This document shows, one piece after another, positions 1 through 8,529 of a stretch of 19,138 nucleotides of DNA (positions are counted from its first letter, which is position 1; every line of letters starts with the position of its first letter). The notes under the pieces were generated by a model. That model was not told the DNA's origin, ran no database searches, and worked only from the letters and a program-made list of their open reading frames with translations. The position numbers were made by a program, and so were the translations under genes. This stretch comes from an uncultured Pelagibacteraceae bacterium (GTDB lineage: Bacteria; Pseudomonadota; Alphaproteobacteria; Pelagibacterales; Pelagibacteraceae): assembly GCA_913052435.1 (NCBI GenBank), contig CAJXDV010000009.1, positions 1 to 19,138 on the forward strand, given 5' to 3'.

Positions 1-1639
<1,639 letters not shown>

Positions 1640-1648
1640 AATTAATTA

Positions 1649-1942
1649 TTATTTTTCAGTTGAAATACCCATAATATCAGACTCTTTCATTATGCTGTAT
1701 TCTTTGCCATCAATTTTGACTTCAGTTCCTGACCATTTTCCAAAAAGAACTTTGTCACCAACTTTAACATCCATAGGGATGATTTTTCCATCCTCAGTTT
1801 TAGCTCCACCGCCAACGGCAACAACTTTGCCTTCTTGAGGTTTTTCTTGAGCTGTATCTGGAATGATAATACCACCAGCAGTTTTTTCACTACTGTCTAA
1901 TACTTCTATTAACACTCTATCGTGTAATGGTTTAAACTTCAT
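1649..1942 (-). CDS. groES: Co-chaperonin GroES (10 kDa)
   Basis: Heptameric lid of the GroEL chamber. The 97-residue protein has the normal family length and begins [14 protein letters not shown], the typical first beta strand of GroES. The mobile loop that contacts GroEL is visible at about residues 19-35 ([17 protein letters not shown]). It is followed by GKVVAVGGG and the [17 protein letters not shown] core. The start is fixed by an AAGGAG ribosome-binding site 5 bases upstream. It is the first gene of the groES-groEL operon. A promoter resembling the alphaproteobacterial RpoH (sigma-32) consensus lies about 25-53 bases upstream, so induction by heat or unfolded protein is likely. No CIRCE-type long inverted repeat was seen. 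Confidence 0.98.
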   Translation of the reverse strand: MKFKPLHDRVLIEVLDSSEKTAGGIIIPDTAQEKPQEGKVVAVGGGAKTEDGKIIPMDVKVGDKVLFGKWSGTEVKIDGKEYSIMKESDIMGISTEK

Positions 1943-1947
1943 ATAAA

Positions 1948-1953
1948 CTCCTT
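1948..1953 (-). promoter_or_regulatory. Strong Shine-Dalgarno of groES
   Basis: AAGGAG on the minus strand, 5 bases before the groES ATG. It supports this start and suggests efficient translation. Confidence 0.8.
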
Positions 1954-1966
1954 TAAATAAGCATTC

Positions 1967-1995
1967 ATATAGAGACCTAATTGAATTATTTCAAG
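1967..1995 (-). promoter_or_regulatory. Heat-shock (RpoH-type) promoter of groESL
   Basis: On the minus strand the -35 element CTTGAA (1990-1995) is followed after 16 bases by TCTATAT (1967-1973). The alphaproteobacterial RpoH consensus is close to CTTGAA-N16/17-CYTATNT, so the -35 is perfect and the -10 matches 6 of 7 positions. It sits directly ahead of groES, the classic RpoH target, and predicts a transcript start near 1960 with a leader of about 18 bases. Position and match are seen directly; control by RpoH is inferred. Confidence 0.75.
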
Positions 1996-2009
1996 ATCCT
2001 ACATAAAAT
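1981..2009 (+). promoter_or_regulatory. Housekeeping-type promoter for the HAD-ribF-ileS-lspA operon
   Basis: TTGAAT (1981-1986), a 17-base spacer, then TAAAAT (2004-2009). These match the sigma-70 consensus at 4/6 and 5/6 positions with ideal spacing, and predict a start near 2016, about 22 bases before the ATG at 2038. The AT-rich background makes chance matches common. The position in the only gap upstream of a six-gene operon supports it. It physically overlaps the divergent groES promoter. Confidence 0.5.
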
Positions 2010-2037
2010 ATATAAAATTTAAAAAACCAAAGAATTA

Positions 2038-2883
2038 ATGAGATTTTTAAGCTATATCTCAAATATGACTAAAAACTTAGATCAATCTGGTCTTAAATCA
2101 ATAGTTGATAGCTACGATCTATTTTTTATTGATATTTGGGGAGTGGTTCATAATGGAATTAAGTTATATGATAATTCAATTGAAGTACTGGAAAATCTTT
2201 CAAATTTGAATAAAGAATTCATTCTTTTAACAAATGCTCCAAGACCTAGCTCTACAGTAGTAAATTTTTTAAAAAAAATGGGTCTTAATAAATTTTTTGA
2301 AAATGTTTTTACCTCTGGAGAAGCGGCACTTAAATATTTGATTAAAGACTTAAAAAACAAAAAATTTTTCCACATAGGACCCTCAACAAGAGACTTTGAC
2401 TTATTCAAGTCTTTCGAAAAAAATAAAGTTTTAAATATCAAAGATGCCGATTATTTATTATGTTCAGGACTTTTTGACGATCACAGTGATAATTTAAATT
2501 ATTACAAAAGTTTATTTTCTGAACATATTTCTAAAAAAATGATCTGCACAAATCCTGATTTAATTGTTGATCGAGGAGATAAAAGAGAATATTGCGCCGG
2601 TTCTGTAGCAAAGATTTTTGAAGAGATTAAAGGTGAGGTGATTTATTTTGGAAAACCATATCCTCCAGTTTATAATTTGTCTTCAGAGACAAAAAATAAG
2701 AAAGTACTATGTATTGGCGATAATTTAAATACTGATATAAAAGGAGCAAATATTCAAAATTATGATTCTTTATTAATAACCAGCGGAATACATAGATACG
2801 AAATTTCGAAAATTAAATTAAATAATGTGATCGAAAAGTACAAAGCAAAAGTTGATTATTTTCAAACAGATTTAAAATGGTAA
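2038..2883 (+). CDS. HAD-superfamily class IIA hydrolase (TIGR01459-like)
   Basis: Predicted cytosolic phosphatase of the haloacid dehalogenase superfamily, subclass IIA (NagD-like cap), substrate unknown. The nucleophile motif is at residues 32-40 (DIWGVVHNG, Asp32), motif II at LLTN (Thr65), the conserved Lys of motif III at GKPYPP (Lys206), and the metal-binding motif at GDNLNTD (Asp228, Asp233). The second Asp usual in DxD is Trp34, which agrees with my recollection of the alphaproteobacterial TIGR01459 family rather than with NagD itself. The length of 281 is normal for class IIA. An alternative start is the ATG at 2065 (Met10); neither has a good ribosome-binding site. Its end overlaps the ribF start by 7 bases, so it is probably translationally coupled to FMN/FAD synthesis. 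A role on a flavin-pathway phosphate is possible but unproven. Confidence 0.85.
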   Translation: MRFLSYISNMTKNLDQSGLKSIVDSYDLFFIDIWGVVHNGIKLYDNSIEVLENLSNLNKEFILLTNAPRPSSTVVNFLKKMGLNKFFENVFTSGEAALKYLIKDLKNKKFFHIGPSTRDFDLFKSFEKNKVLNIKDADYLLCSGLFDDHSDNLNYYKSLFSEHISKKMICTNPDLIVDRGDKREYCAGSVAKIFEEIKGEVIYFGKPYPPVYNLSSETKNKKVLCIGDNLNTDIKGANIQNYDSLLITSGIHRYEISKIKLNNVIEKYKAKVDYFQTDLKW

Positions 2884-3809
2884 AAAAAATCAAAACATAT
2901 AAAAATTTTAAAATAAACAAAATTCATAAAAAGTCTGTTATCCTTGTAGGAAATTTTGATGGTTTACATTCCGGACATCAAAAACTTTTTAAAGAAGCAC
3001 AAAAATATAAAAAAAAATTCAAACTTAAAGTTGGTGTTGTGACTTTTGATCCTATACCAAAAATGTTTTTTAATAAAAAAATCAAAAATTATAGAATTTC
3101 AAGTGTTGATCAAAAGGTAAGTTATTTCAAAAAATTAGAAGTTGATTTTATAATAAACAAAACTTTTAATAAACAATTTTCGGAAATTACCTGTCACAAA
3201 TTTATAAAAGAAATTTTATCAAAAGAATTAAAAGCAAAATATATTTTTGTAAGTAATAATTTTAGATTTGGATATAGGCGAGAAGGAGATGTAAAATTAT
3301 TAAAATACTATCAATCAATCTGTGATTATAAATTAATAAATCCTAAACCTTTAAAAAAAAATAAAAAAATAATTTCATCAACTTATATAAGGAAATTACT
3401 AGAACAAGGTAATTTAGATAAAGCAAATAAAATCCTAACAAGGAGATGGACAATAAATGGAAAAGTTGAAAAAGGAAGAATGATGGGTAAAAAAATTGGA
3501 TTCCCCACATGCAATATAGATATAGGAAATTATGTTATAGCAAAGCCAGGCGTGTATGCAGTGAAGGCAATAATAAATAAAACTAAAAAGATTTATAGAG
3601 GTATTGCAAATTTAGGCTATAGACCAACATTTAACCAAAAAAAAATATTATTAGAGGTAAATTTATTTAATTTTTCTGGAAATCTTTATAATAAAAAACT
3701 ATCTGTAGAGTTCCTAAAATTTATTAGAGGAGAAAAAAAATTTATTGGAATTGATGAATTGAGAAGTCAAATAAAAAAAGATATTTTCATCGCAAAAAAA
3801 ATTAAATGA
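2877..3809 (+). CDS. ribF: Bifunctional riboflavin kinase / FMN adenylyltransferase
   Basis: Makes FMN from riboflavin and ATP, then FAD from FMN and ATP, in the cytosol. The N-terminal FAD synthetase domain shows the nucleotidyltransferase motif GNFDGLHSGH at residues 25-34, then FRFGYRREGD and SSTYIRKLL. The C-terminal riboflavin kinase domain starts with RRWTINGKVEKG and has the GKKIGFPTCN nucleotide-binding motif at residues 204-213. The 310-residue length matches the usual bifunctional enzyme. The start codon lies inside the end of the upstream HAD gene, and the stop TGA overlaps the ileS ATG (ATGA), so both junctions suggest coupled translation. No FMN riboswitch is visible upstream. 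The ribF-ileS-lspA order is common in proteobacteria. Confidence 0.96.
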   Translation: MVKKIKTYKNFKINKIHKKSVILVGNFDGLHSGHQKLFKEAQKYKKKFKLKVGVVTFDPIPKMFFNKKIKNYRISSVDQKVSYFKKLEVDFIINKTFNKQFSEITCHKFIKEILSKELKAKYIFVSNNFRFGYRREGDVKLLKYYQSICDYKLINPKPLKKNKKIISSTYIRKLLEQGNLDKANKILTRRWTINGKVEKGRMMGKKIGFPTCNIDIGNYVIAKPGVYAVKAIINKTKKIYRGIANLGYRPTFNQKKILLEVNLFNFSGNLYNKKLSVEFLKFIRGEKKFIGIDELRSQIKKDIFIAKKIK

Positions 3810-6544
3810 GCAAAGAGCACATAAATCTTCCGAAAACAGCTTTCTCAATGAAAGCTAATTTACCTGTTAAAGAGCCTACAATTATTGAGTTTTGGGAAAA
3901 AATAAATTTGTATCAAAAACTCAGAGAGAAGAGCAAAGGTAATGAAAAATTTGTGCTTCACGATGGCCCTCCATATGCAAATGGAAACATTCATATGGGT
4001 ACAGCATTAAATAAAATTTTAAAAGATATAATTACAAAATTTCATCAGATGGATGGAAAAGACTCTGTCTATGTTCCCGGATGGGACTGCCATGGATTAC
4101 CAATAGAATGGAAAATTGAAGAAGAATATAAAAAAAACAAAAAAAATAAAAATGATGTTCCAATTACGGAGTTTAGGAGAGAGTGTAGGGACTTTGCAAA
4201 TAAATGGATTAAAGTTCATAAAGAACAATTTAAAAGATTGGGAGTTGTTGGAGATTGGGAGAATTATTATTCAACAATGAGTTTTGATGCAGAGGCACAA
4301 ATTGTAAGAGAACTTGGAAAATTTTTAAAAGAAGGAAGCCTTTACAGAGGTTACAAACCAGTTTTGTGGTCTACAGTTGAAAAGACAGCTTTAGCAGATG
4401 CTGAAGTAGAATATTTAGATCATACATCAGACACTATCTACGCTTCTTTTCAAGTTAAAGAAAGCAAGTTAAAAGATTTGATTGGTTCTGAGATAATAAT
4501 TTGGACCACAACTCCATGGACTATTCCTGCAAATAAAGCTTTAGCCTATAATTCTGGTTTAACTTATTCAATTATTATAATTAACGATGAAGGAGACTTC
4601 AAAAATAAGAAAATCGTAGTCGCTAAAGATCTACTAGAATCTATAATTAAAGAATGTGAAATAAAAAATTTTGTTATAGAGAAAGAATTTTTAGGCAAAG
4701 AATTTAAAGGAACAATCTGTACGCATCCATTTTTAGATATTGGATATAGCTACGATATTCCTATGCTGGAGGCTAGATTTATTACAATAGATCAAGGTTC
4801 AGGAATTGTACATTGTGCACCGAGTCATGGACCTGATGATTTCAATTTGTGTATAAATAATAATATTAAAGCTTTAGAGACAGTTGATGATGATGGAAAA
4901 TATACAAATAATGTAATTAAATTTGAAGGCATTCATATTTTTAAAGCCAATCCGATTGTTATAGAAAATTTAAAAAACCAAAAAAAACTTCTTGCAAATG
5001 GAAAGTTGACACATTCCTATCCACACTCGTGGAGATCAAAAGCTCCTTTAGTTCATAGAGCTACAGCCCAATGGTTTATATCAATGGAAAGTCACGGTCT
5101 AAGAACAAAATCACTTAAAGCTATTGATGATACGATATTTTATCCTAGAAAAGCAAAAGAAAGGATAAAATCTATGATAGAAACCAGACCAGATTGGTGT
5201 GTTTCAAGACAAAGAGTTTGGGGAGTTCCTTTGCCTATTTTTCTATCTAAGAAGGATGGAAAGGCGCTAATTGATGAGGAAGTATTCGAAAATATTGCAC
5301 AAATATTTGAAAAAGAAGGATCTGATTGTTGGTTTTCAGATGAGGCACAGAAATTTTTAGGCCAAAAATATAAATCAGAAGACTATGATAAAATAAGTGA
5401 CATAGTAGAGGTTTGGTTTGATAGTGGATCAACTCATTCTTATGTTTTAGAAAAAAGAGAAGATTTAAAATGGCCAGCTTCAATGTATTTAGAGGGCTCT
5501 GATCAACATAGAGGCTGGTTTCATTCATCATTATTAGAGTCTTGTGGAACAAGAGGTAGAGCTCCTTTCGAGAGCATTTTATCGCATGGTTTTGTAGTTG
5601 ATGGCAAAGGACACAAGATGTCAAAATCAATGGGAAATGTTATTGCACCAGAGGATATATTGAAAAAATATGGAGCTGATATTTTAAGAATTTGGGTAGC
5701 ATCTTCAAATTATGCAGAGGATTTAAGAATTGACTACTCAATTTTAGATCAACACGCAGAGTCATATAGAAAAATAAGAAATACTTTTAGGTATTTATTA
5801 GGAAATATTCGCGACGATTATGAAAAGAATTGTTTCGAAAATATAGACGTTAGTAAGTTGCCCAATCTTGAAAAGTATATGTTGCACAGAATTTATCTAA
5901 TCAATAAAAATTTTCATAGATATTTTAAATCATATAATTTTCATAATTTGTACAAAGAACTATTAAACTTTTGTACAGTTGAATTATCTGCTTTTTATTT
6001 TGATATTAGAAAAGATCTTCTTTATTGTGATCCAATAGATTCAAAAAAAAGATCAGACTGTATATCAGTTTTAAATATTATACTTCAGTGTTTATTAAAA
6101 TGGTTTGCTCCAATACTATCATTTACTAGTGAAGAAATTTATAGATTGATAAATAAGGAAGAGAAAGAAAATAGTATTCATTTAAAAAACTTTGTTGAAA
6201 TACCAGAAAATTGGAAAAATGAAGAATTAAATGCAAATTGGGAAAAAATTAAAAAAATTAGAGACGAGGCTAACATTAGCATAGAAACTCAGCGAACAGA
6301 TAAAATTATAGGATCAAGTCTTGAAGCAAATATTCAAATTAAACTAAAAGATGAACTTTATAATATAGCAAAGAATGAGGATTTTTCAGAAATTTGTATA
6401 ACTTCATCTGCATCAATTATAAAAGATGATAAAATAAAGAGTGATATTCAAGTTAATACCCAAAAGGCTATAGGTAATAAATGTCCAGTTTGTTGGAAAA
6501 TTAGCGAGAATGATTGTGAGAGACATGGTCATTTAAAACTTTAA
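3806..6544 (+). CDS. ileS: Isoleucyl-tRNA synthetase
   Basis: Charges tRNA-Ile; class I synthetase with an editing domain that removes mischarged valine. The 912-residue protein has the N-terminal GPPYANGNIHMGTALNK signature (HIGH-equivalent at residues 63-66), PGWDCHGLPIEWKIEEEY, the editing-domain motifs TTTPWTIPANKAL and GSGIVHCAPSHGPDDF, the catalytic-core EGSDQHRGWFHSS and KMSKS at residues 604-608. A C-terminal zinc-binding knuckle remains (Cys893, Cys896, Cys904) but is short and lacks the usual fourth Cys. The HIGH motif reads HMGT. It overlaps ribF by 4 bases (ATGA) and lspA by 1 base (TAATG), placing it in the middle of the operon. All core motifs are intact, so it should be active. 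Confidence 0.97.
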   Translation: MSKEHINLPKTAFSMKANLPVKEPTIIEFWEKINLYQKLREKSKGNEKFVLHDGPPYANGNIHMGTALNKILKDIITKFHQMDGKDSVYVPGWDCHGLPIEWKIEEEYKKNKKNKNDVPITEFRRECRDFANKWIKVHKEQFKRLGVVGDWENYYSTMSFDAEAQIVRELGKFLKEGSLYRGYKPVLWSTVEKTALADAEVEYLDHTSDTIYASFQVKESKLKDLIGSEIIIWTTTPWTIPANKALAYNSGLTYSIIIINDEGDFKNKKIVVAKDLLESIIKECEIKNFVIEKEFLGKEFKGTICTHPFLDIGYSYDIPMLEARFITIDQGSGIVHCAPSHGPDDFNLCINNNIKALETVDDDGKYTNNVIKFEGIHIFKANPIVIENLKNQKKLLANGKLTHSYPHSWRSKAPLVHRATAQWFISMESHGLRTKSLKAIDDTIFYPRKAKERIKSMIETRPDWCVSRQRVWGVPLPIFLSKKDGKALIDEEVFENIAQIFEKEGSDCWFSDEAQKFLGQKYKSEDYDKISDIVEVWFDSGSTHSYVLEKREDLKWPASMYLEGSDQHRGWFHSSLLESCGTRGRAPFESILSHGFVVDGKGHKMSKSMGNVIAPEDILKKYGADILRIWVASSNYAEDLRIDYSILDQHAESYRKIRNTFRYLLGNIRDDYEKNCFENIDVSKLPNLEKYMLHRIYLINKNFHRYFKSYNFHNLYKELLNFCTVELSAFYFDIRKDLLYCDPIDSKKRSDCISVLNIILQCLLKWFAPILSFTSEEIYRLINKEEKENSIHLKNFVEIPENWKNEELNANWEKIKKIRDEANISIETQRTDKIIGSSLEANIQIKLKDELYNIAKNEDFSEICITSSASIIKDDKIKSDIQVNTQKAIGNKCPVCWKISENDCERHGHLKL

Positions 6545-7026
6545 TGAATAGCGAAAAAATAAAAAAAGTTATTATTGGCATTATATTATTAGTATTAATT
6601 TTTTTCCTGGACAGAATAACGAAAATATTAATTCTTAACATCGTAGAAGAAACAGGAAAACTTGATATTTATGTAAATTCATTTCTGAATTTATACTTAG
6701 TATGGAATAAAGGTATTGGCTTCGGTTTGTTATCTTTTGATCAAAAATCTACTTATAATGTTATTTCTTTTCTAATTTTATTGATAAATTTAATAATTAT
6801 TTATTTAATATATAACGAAAAAAGTATAAAAACCTACTTTTTGCTTGCAATATTGGGCGGATCATTTGGAAATTTATTTGATAGAATTTACTACAATGCT
6901 GTACCAGATTTCATAGATTTAAATTATAAAGGTTACCACTGGTTTATTTTTAATGTTGCAGATATATTTATAACATTAGGTATTTTATGTCTTATTTTTT
7001 CTGAATTATTAAATTATAAAAAATAA
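6544..7026 (+). CDS. lspA: Lipoprotein signal peptidase (signal peptidase II)
   Basis: Inner-membrane aspartyl protease that cleaves the signal peptide of diacylglyceryl-modified prolipoproteins. The 160 residues match the family length, with hydrophobic segments at about 7-22, 72-90, 97-110 and 132-156. Family motifs are present: DRITK (Asp23), NKGIGFGL (55-62), GGSFGNLFDRI (105-115), VPDFIDL and FNVADIFITLG. By alignment with known LspA the catalytic pair should be Asp122 and Asp140. It overlaps the ileS stop by one base. The gene immediately downstream encodes a lipoprotein with a lipobox that this enzyme would process. Confidence 0.97.
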   Translation: MNSEKIKKVIIGIILLVLIFFLDRITKILILNIVEETGKLDIYVNSFLNLYLVWNKGIGFGLLSFDQKSTYNVISFLILLINLIIIYLIYNEKSIKTYFLLAILGGSFGNLFDRIYYNAVPDFIDLNYKGYHWFIFNVADIFITLGILCLIFSELLNYKK

Positions 7027-7028
7027 AA

Positions 7029-7352
7029 ATGATAAAAAAAAAATTAAACATTTTAACTATAATTATTATTACTATTTTTTTATATTCCTGTCAGAGTGCA
7101 AAAGATGCATTTCAAAGCAAAAAAAGATCAGATCAAAGTGATGAATTTTTAGTCCAAAAAAAAAATCCATTAGTGATGCCTCCAGATTTTGAAAAACTTC
7201 CAACTCCAGGAAATCAAGAATTTTATCAAGAGGAAATTACCGATTCTTCAGAAATTAAAGACCTTTTAAAGATTAAGGAAAATAATAACCAGGAAAATAA
7301 TTCTGACCAACCTACTGGCATTGAAAGTACTATACTAAAAAAAATTCAATAG
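7029..7352 (+). CDS. Small lipoprotein, BamF-like (DUF3035 family)
   Basis: Predicted 107-residue lipoprotein. Residues 2-20 form a lysine-led hydrophobic signal peptide ending in a lipobox with the acylated Cys at position 21 (LYSC). The mature part contains SDEFLVQKKNPLVMPPDF followed by LPTPG, which matches the conserved core I recall for the DUF3035 family. In alphaproteobacteria that family includes BamF, a lipoprotein of the outer-membrane protein assembly (BAM) complex. The tail after residue 65 is charged and low in complexity. The location directly after lspA is the usual alphaproteobacterial position for this family. It starts 2 bases after the lspA stop and ends 4 bases before pgi. 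There is no Shine-Dalgarno. The gene contains two runs of ten adenines (7034-7043, 7156-7165). Assignment to the family is fairly sure; BAM membership here is inference. Confidence 0.78.
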   Translation: MIKKKLNILTIIIITIFLYSCQSAKDAFQSKKRSDQSDEFLVQKKNPLVMPPDFEKLPTPGNQEFYQEEITDSSEIKDLLKIKENNNQENNSDQPTGIESTILKKIQ

Positions 7353-7356
7353 TTGA

Positions 7357-8529
7357 ATGTTTACAAAGAATATAATTTTCAAGAATTTTCTAGGAAAAAA
7401 AAATAAAAAACAAAAAATCATTTTAAACAAATTCTTTAGAAATCAAAATTTGCTTAAACAATATCCTTTATTAAAATCTTTAACCAAAAACTATAAGTAT
7501 AGCTATAGAAAAAAAAATATTAAAAACTTACAAAAATTTTCTTCATTTAATTTAGTTGGAATGGGCGGTTCAATCCTTGGAACTGAAGCAATATATGATT
7601 TTTTAAATCATAAAGTAAAAAAAAATTTTTCATTTTTTAATAATTTGCAATACCAAAAAATTTCAAAGTCAAAATATAAAAAAGTTAATTTAATAATATC
7701 AAAGTCAGGAAATACTCTTGAAACAATTTCTAATTTTAATTTGATACTAAAAAATCAAAAAAAAAATAAAAATGTAATCATTACAGAAAAAACAGATAAT
7801 TATTTATCTTTGCTTGCAAGAAAATTAAAAGCAGAAGTATTTGAACATAAAAATTTCATAGGAGGAAGATATTCGGTATTATCAGAAGTTGGAATGCTTC
7901 CTGCTGAAATAATGGGATTAAATGAAAAAAAGTTCAAAAGATTTAATAATCTTATAAAAAGCAAGTCATTTATTAATGCTTTGATTGAAAATGTAAGTTT
8001 CATTTATAATTATACAACCAAGAGCAAAAAAAATTCTATCATTTTAAATTATGATGAAAAATCAGATAGTTTTTTTAGGTGGTATCAACAATTAACGGCC
8101 GAAAGTCTTGGAAAAAAATCAAAGGGGATATTGCCAATTATTTCTACAATGCCCAAAGATAATCATAGTTTGCTTCAACTATATTTAGATGGACCTAAAA
8201 ATAATTTTTTTACTTTTTTTAGTGTTGAAGATAATGAGTCACCTATATTAGACAGTTTCTATTTGTTTAGTCAATTTTCAAAATTAAAAAACAAAAATTT
8301 TTATGAAATTTTAAATTCTCAAAAAAAAGCAACTGAAAATATATTTAAAAAAAAAAAATTACCCTTTAGGAGCCTGAAAGTATTATGTAGAAGTGAAGAA
8401 ACTTTAGGTGAATTATTTTGCTTTTTTATATTAGAAACTATTTTGCTAGGAAGACTTTTAAATGTAAATCCTTTTGATCAACCTTCTGTAGAGCTTGTTA
8501 AGACTGAAACTAGAAAAATTCTCATCTAA
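7357..8529 (+). CDS. pgi: Glucose-6-phosphate isomerase, compact form
   Basis: Interconverts glucose 6-phosphate and fructose 6-phosphate in the cytosol. The two sugar-isomerase subdomains are recognisable: VGMGGSILGTEAIYDFL, ISKSGNTLETISNFN, then the PGI signature region GGRYSVLSEVG, the catalytic-His segment KDNHSLLQLYLDGP, and the C-terminal NPFDQPSVELVK that carries the catalytic lysine. At 390 residues it is shorter than the roughly 550-residue E. coli enzyme and slightly shorter than the compact Bacillus/archaeal-type enzymes. In both signatures single positions deviate from the usual residue (Glu in SEVG, Ser in QPSVE). It starts 4 bases after the lipoprotein gene. A run of 12 adenines (8347-8358) encodes four lysines. 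Its end overlaps the convergent rsmD by 4 bases. Confidence 0.93.
   Translation: MFTKNIIFKNFLGKKNKKQKIILNKFFRNQNLLKQYPLLKSLTKNYKYSYRKKNIKNLQKFSSFNLVGMGGSILGTEAIYDFLNHKVKKNFSFFNNLQYQKISKSKYKKVNLIISKSGNTLETISNFNLILKNQKKNKNVIITEKTDNYLSLLARKLKAEVFEHKNFIGGRYSVLSEVGMLPAEIMGLNEKKFKRFNNLIKSKSFINALIENVSFIYNYTTKSKKNSIILNYDEKSDSFFRWYQQLTAESLGKKSKGILPIISTMPKDNHSLLQLYLDGPKNNFFTFFSVEDNESPILDSFYLFSQFSKLKNKNFYEILNSQKKATENIFKKKKLPFRSLKVLCRSEETLGELFCFFILETILLGRLLNVNPFDQPSVELVKTETRKILI

Noticed and set aside
1943..2037. CIRCE/HrcA operator ahead of groES
   Set aside because: No TTAGCACTC-N9-GAGTGCTAA-like repeat is present. The short TTGAA-N4-TTCAA repeat is better explained by two -35 elements.
2600..2880. 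FMN riboswitch ahead of ribF
   Set aside because: ribF starts inside the preceding gene, and no conserved RFN-like pattern could be recognised there.
5247..5630. 127-codon open frame on the minus strand inside ileS
   Set aside because: Antisense to the KMSKS-containing core of IleRS, with no recognisable motif. It is a by-product of the sense coding sequence.
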